A stretch of DNA of 64,000 bases, taken from positions 31,575 through 95,574 of the forward strand of contig JASAND010012982.1 in NCBI GenBank assembly GCA_030248195.1. The letters run 5' to 3'. Positions 62,990 through 64,000 of the stretch are shown here, in pieces; position 1 is the stretch's first letter; each line of letters opens with the position of its first letter. This DNA is from Trissonchulus latispiculum (lineage: Eukaryota; Nematoda; Enoplea; Enoplida; Ironidae). The position numbers and the translations under genes were made by a program. Below the pieces are notes generated by a model. It saw only the letters and a list, made by a program, of their open reading frames with translations. It ran no database searches and was not told where the DNA came from.

Positions 62990-63370
62990 TGTGTTTAAAC
63001 TGGTGTTAAATTTATACTTACCCAATATGTTTCAGTTCAGACCCAATGTTATCATGAAAACCGAGTTGAAAAATCACAACCCTACTCGATGAGGAGGGTT
63101 GAGTCTGAAACCCAGATTTTATTTTTTGTAATTTATATATTCCAAAAATATAGAGAAAAGAGTACAACTATGTTTAGGGTTAATTTTGGGTTAACTATAG
63201 AGCAGCCAAAATGGATTTCAGGGTTAACTCGGAGTTAAACCCAAATAAAATGGGGTTTCTGTAACCCAACTCCAAAATTGTTTTATAACTGTCCCATGAC
63301 TTCAGGGTTAGCCCCAAAACCTACGAGACCCAGGTTTCAGAAGACCAAGTTGGCCCCAGATTTGTCGTCA
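62990..63370. repeat. GGGTTAAC / AACCC word array
   Basis: GGGTTAA, AACCCA and CCCAGGTTTC words recur in both orientations over 380 bp, like the shorter 50,362-50,473 element. Confidence 0.6.
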
Positions 63371-63684
63371 AGACCGATACCAATGATTCCAGTCCAAACA
63401 GCAGAAGGACGTGGGTTGATAACGTAGATATAACAGAATAGGCTATTTATGGGAAGTTTAACCTCTTGCAGTACACGCGACATATCTCAAAATTTTGCTC
63501 AAGACATAATCTACCATATATTCTCACTTTGCTCAAGACAAATAATTTATTTTACTTGTTTCGCAAAGAAACAAACAAATAGGAAAATTCAGGCTAAAAG
63601 TAAAATATAATACAATAAAGTAGAATTATTTATATTGTACAAAGTTTCTTATGGCGCTGGAATCCTTTTGTGGTGATTTTTCGA

Positions 63685-63940
63685 AACTCTATAACTTTCG
63701 CAATTTTGGGAGTAGAAAAGAGCTTTATACATCGTTTTAAAGCTTTTAATCCGTACATCCACATGAGCCTACGGAGCTAGCAAAATTAGTAAAAAATTGC
63801 CAAAATTTTCTGACACACTGACATTTGACAGGCTGAATGTAGACCAAAAGTCTTTGAGCATTGATTTCTCAAAACTGTAGAATCGACCAAAATTTCTTCT
63901 GGTGCCATGATATGAAGGACAGATGGGAGTAGTATAGGGC
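63685..63940. repeat. Dispersed repeat shared with 600-840
   Basis: CTATAACTTTCGCAATTTT, AGAGCTTTATACATCGTTTT, TGACATTTGACAGGCTGAAT and ATCTCAAAACTGTAGAATCG occur in the same order and orientation as at 600-840. Divergence is moderate. Confidence 0.85.
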
Positions 63941-64000
63941 GAGCTTTTCGACCCCCAATCCCAATCCCAAATTTGTCCCTTCCACTCCCTCTCGCCGCTT

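Overview
This is animal nuclear DNA, AT-rich and repeat-dense. It contains spliced host genes with GT-AG introns: the 3' exons of CXXC1/CFP1 and SSX/PRDM9-type KRAB exons. Metazoan-type transposons fill most of the rest. The species cannot be named from the sequence, but a non-vertebrate animal is most likely. Most of the window is non-coding repeat.

Layout. 0-22 kb: nested non-autonomous DNA transposons, including hAT-like MITEs full of G/C runs, two TATAGTC-ended families, minisatellites, GC-rich hairpins, and fragments of a Gypsy and a LINE element. 22.7-23.7 kb (+): two solid KRAB-type exons, with two weak candidate exons near 25.2 and 25.6 kb. 26,616-46,667 (+): one 20.05-kb LTR retroelement. 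46.7-49.6 kb: a 5'-truncated LINE (-) between two inverted 89-bp repeats. 49,998-55,402 (+): the last five visible exons of CXXC1, with MITEs and a SINE in its introns. 55.5-64 kb: foldback elements, tRNA-derived SINEs and short-word repeat arrays.

The main discovery is the 20-kb retroelement. Its 1,049-bp LTRs are almost identical, the primer site matches initiator tRNA-Met, and all main coding regions are open, so it is young. One 2,588-codon frame encodes Gag with a zinc knuckle, then a virus-glycoprotein-like segment (signal-like helix, Cys-rich ectodomain, furin-like site, membrane anchor), then protease, RT, RNase H and DD35E integrase. Downstream on the sense strand are four accessory genes: a Tribbles-like pseudokinase; a DEDDy exonuclease + dsRBD-like + NADAR fusion; a Ser-rich unknown; and a second, more divergent Tribbles-like pseudokinase. 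Two small GC-rich frames lie antisense before the 3' LTR, one with an N-myristoylation-type start. Nearly every accessory frame has a 3' splice-site-like sequence just upstream, suggesting a complex-retrovirus-style set of spliced mRNAs. A plausible reading (inference) is that the accessory genes manage host signalling, protein turnover, small-RNA defence and ADP-ribosylation.

A second unusual point is that KRAB exons of the type whose PRDM9 version binds CXXC1 lie upstream of, and on the same strand as, CXXC1 exons. Through two weak candidate exons the splice phases can be linked, so a KRAB-CXXC1 chimeric gene is possible but unproven.
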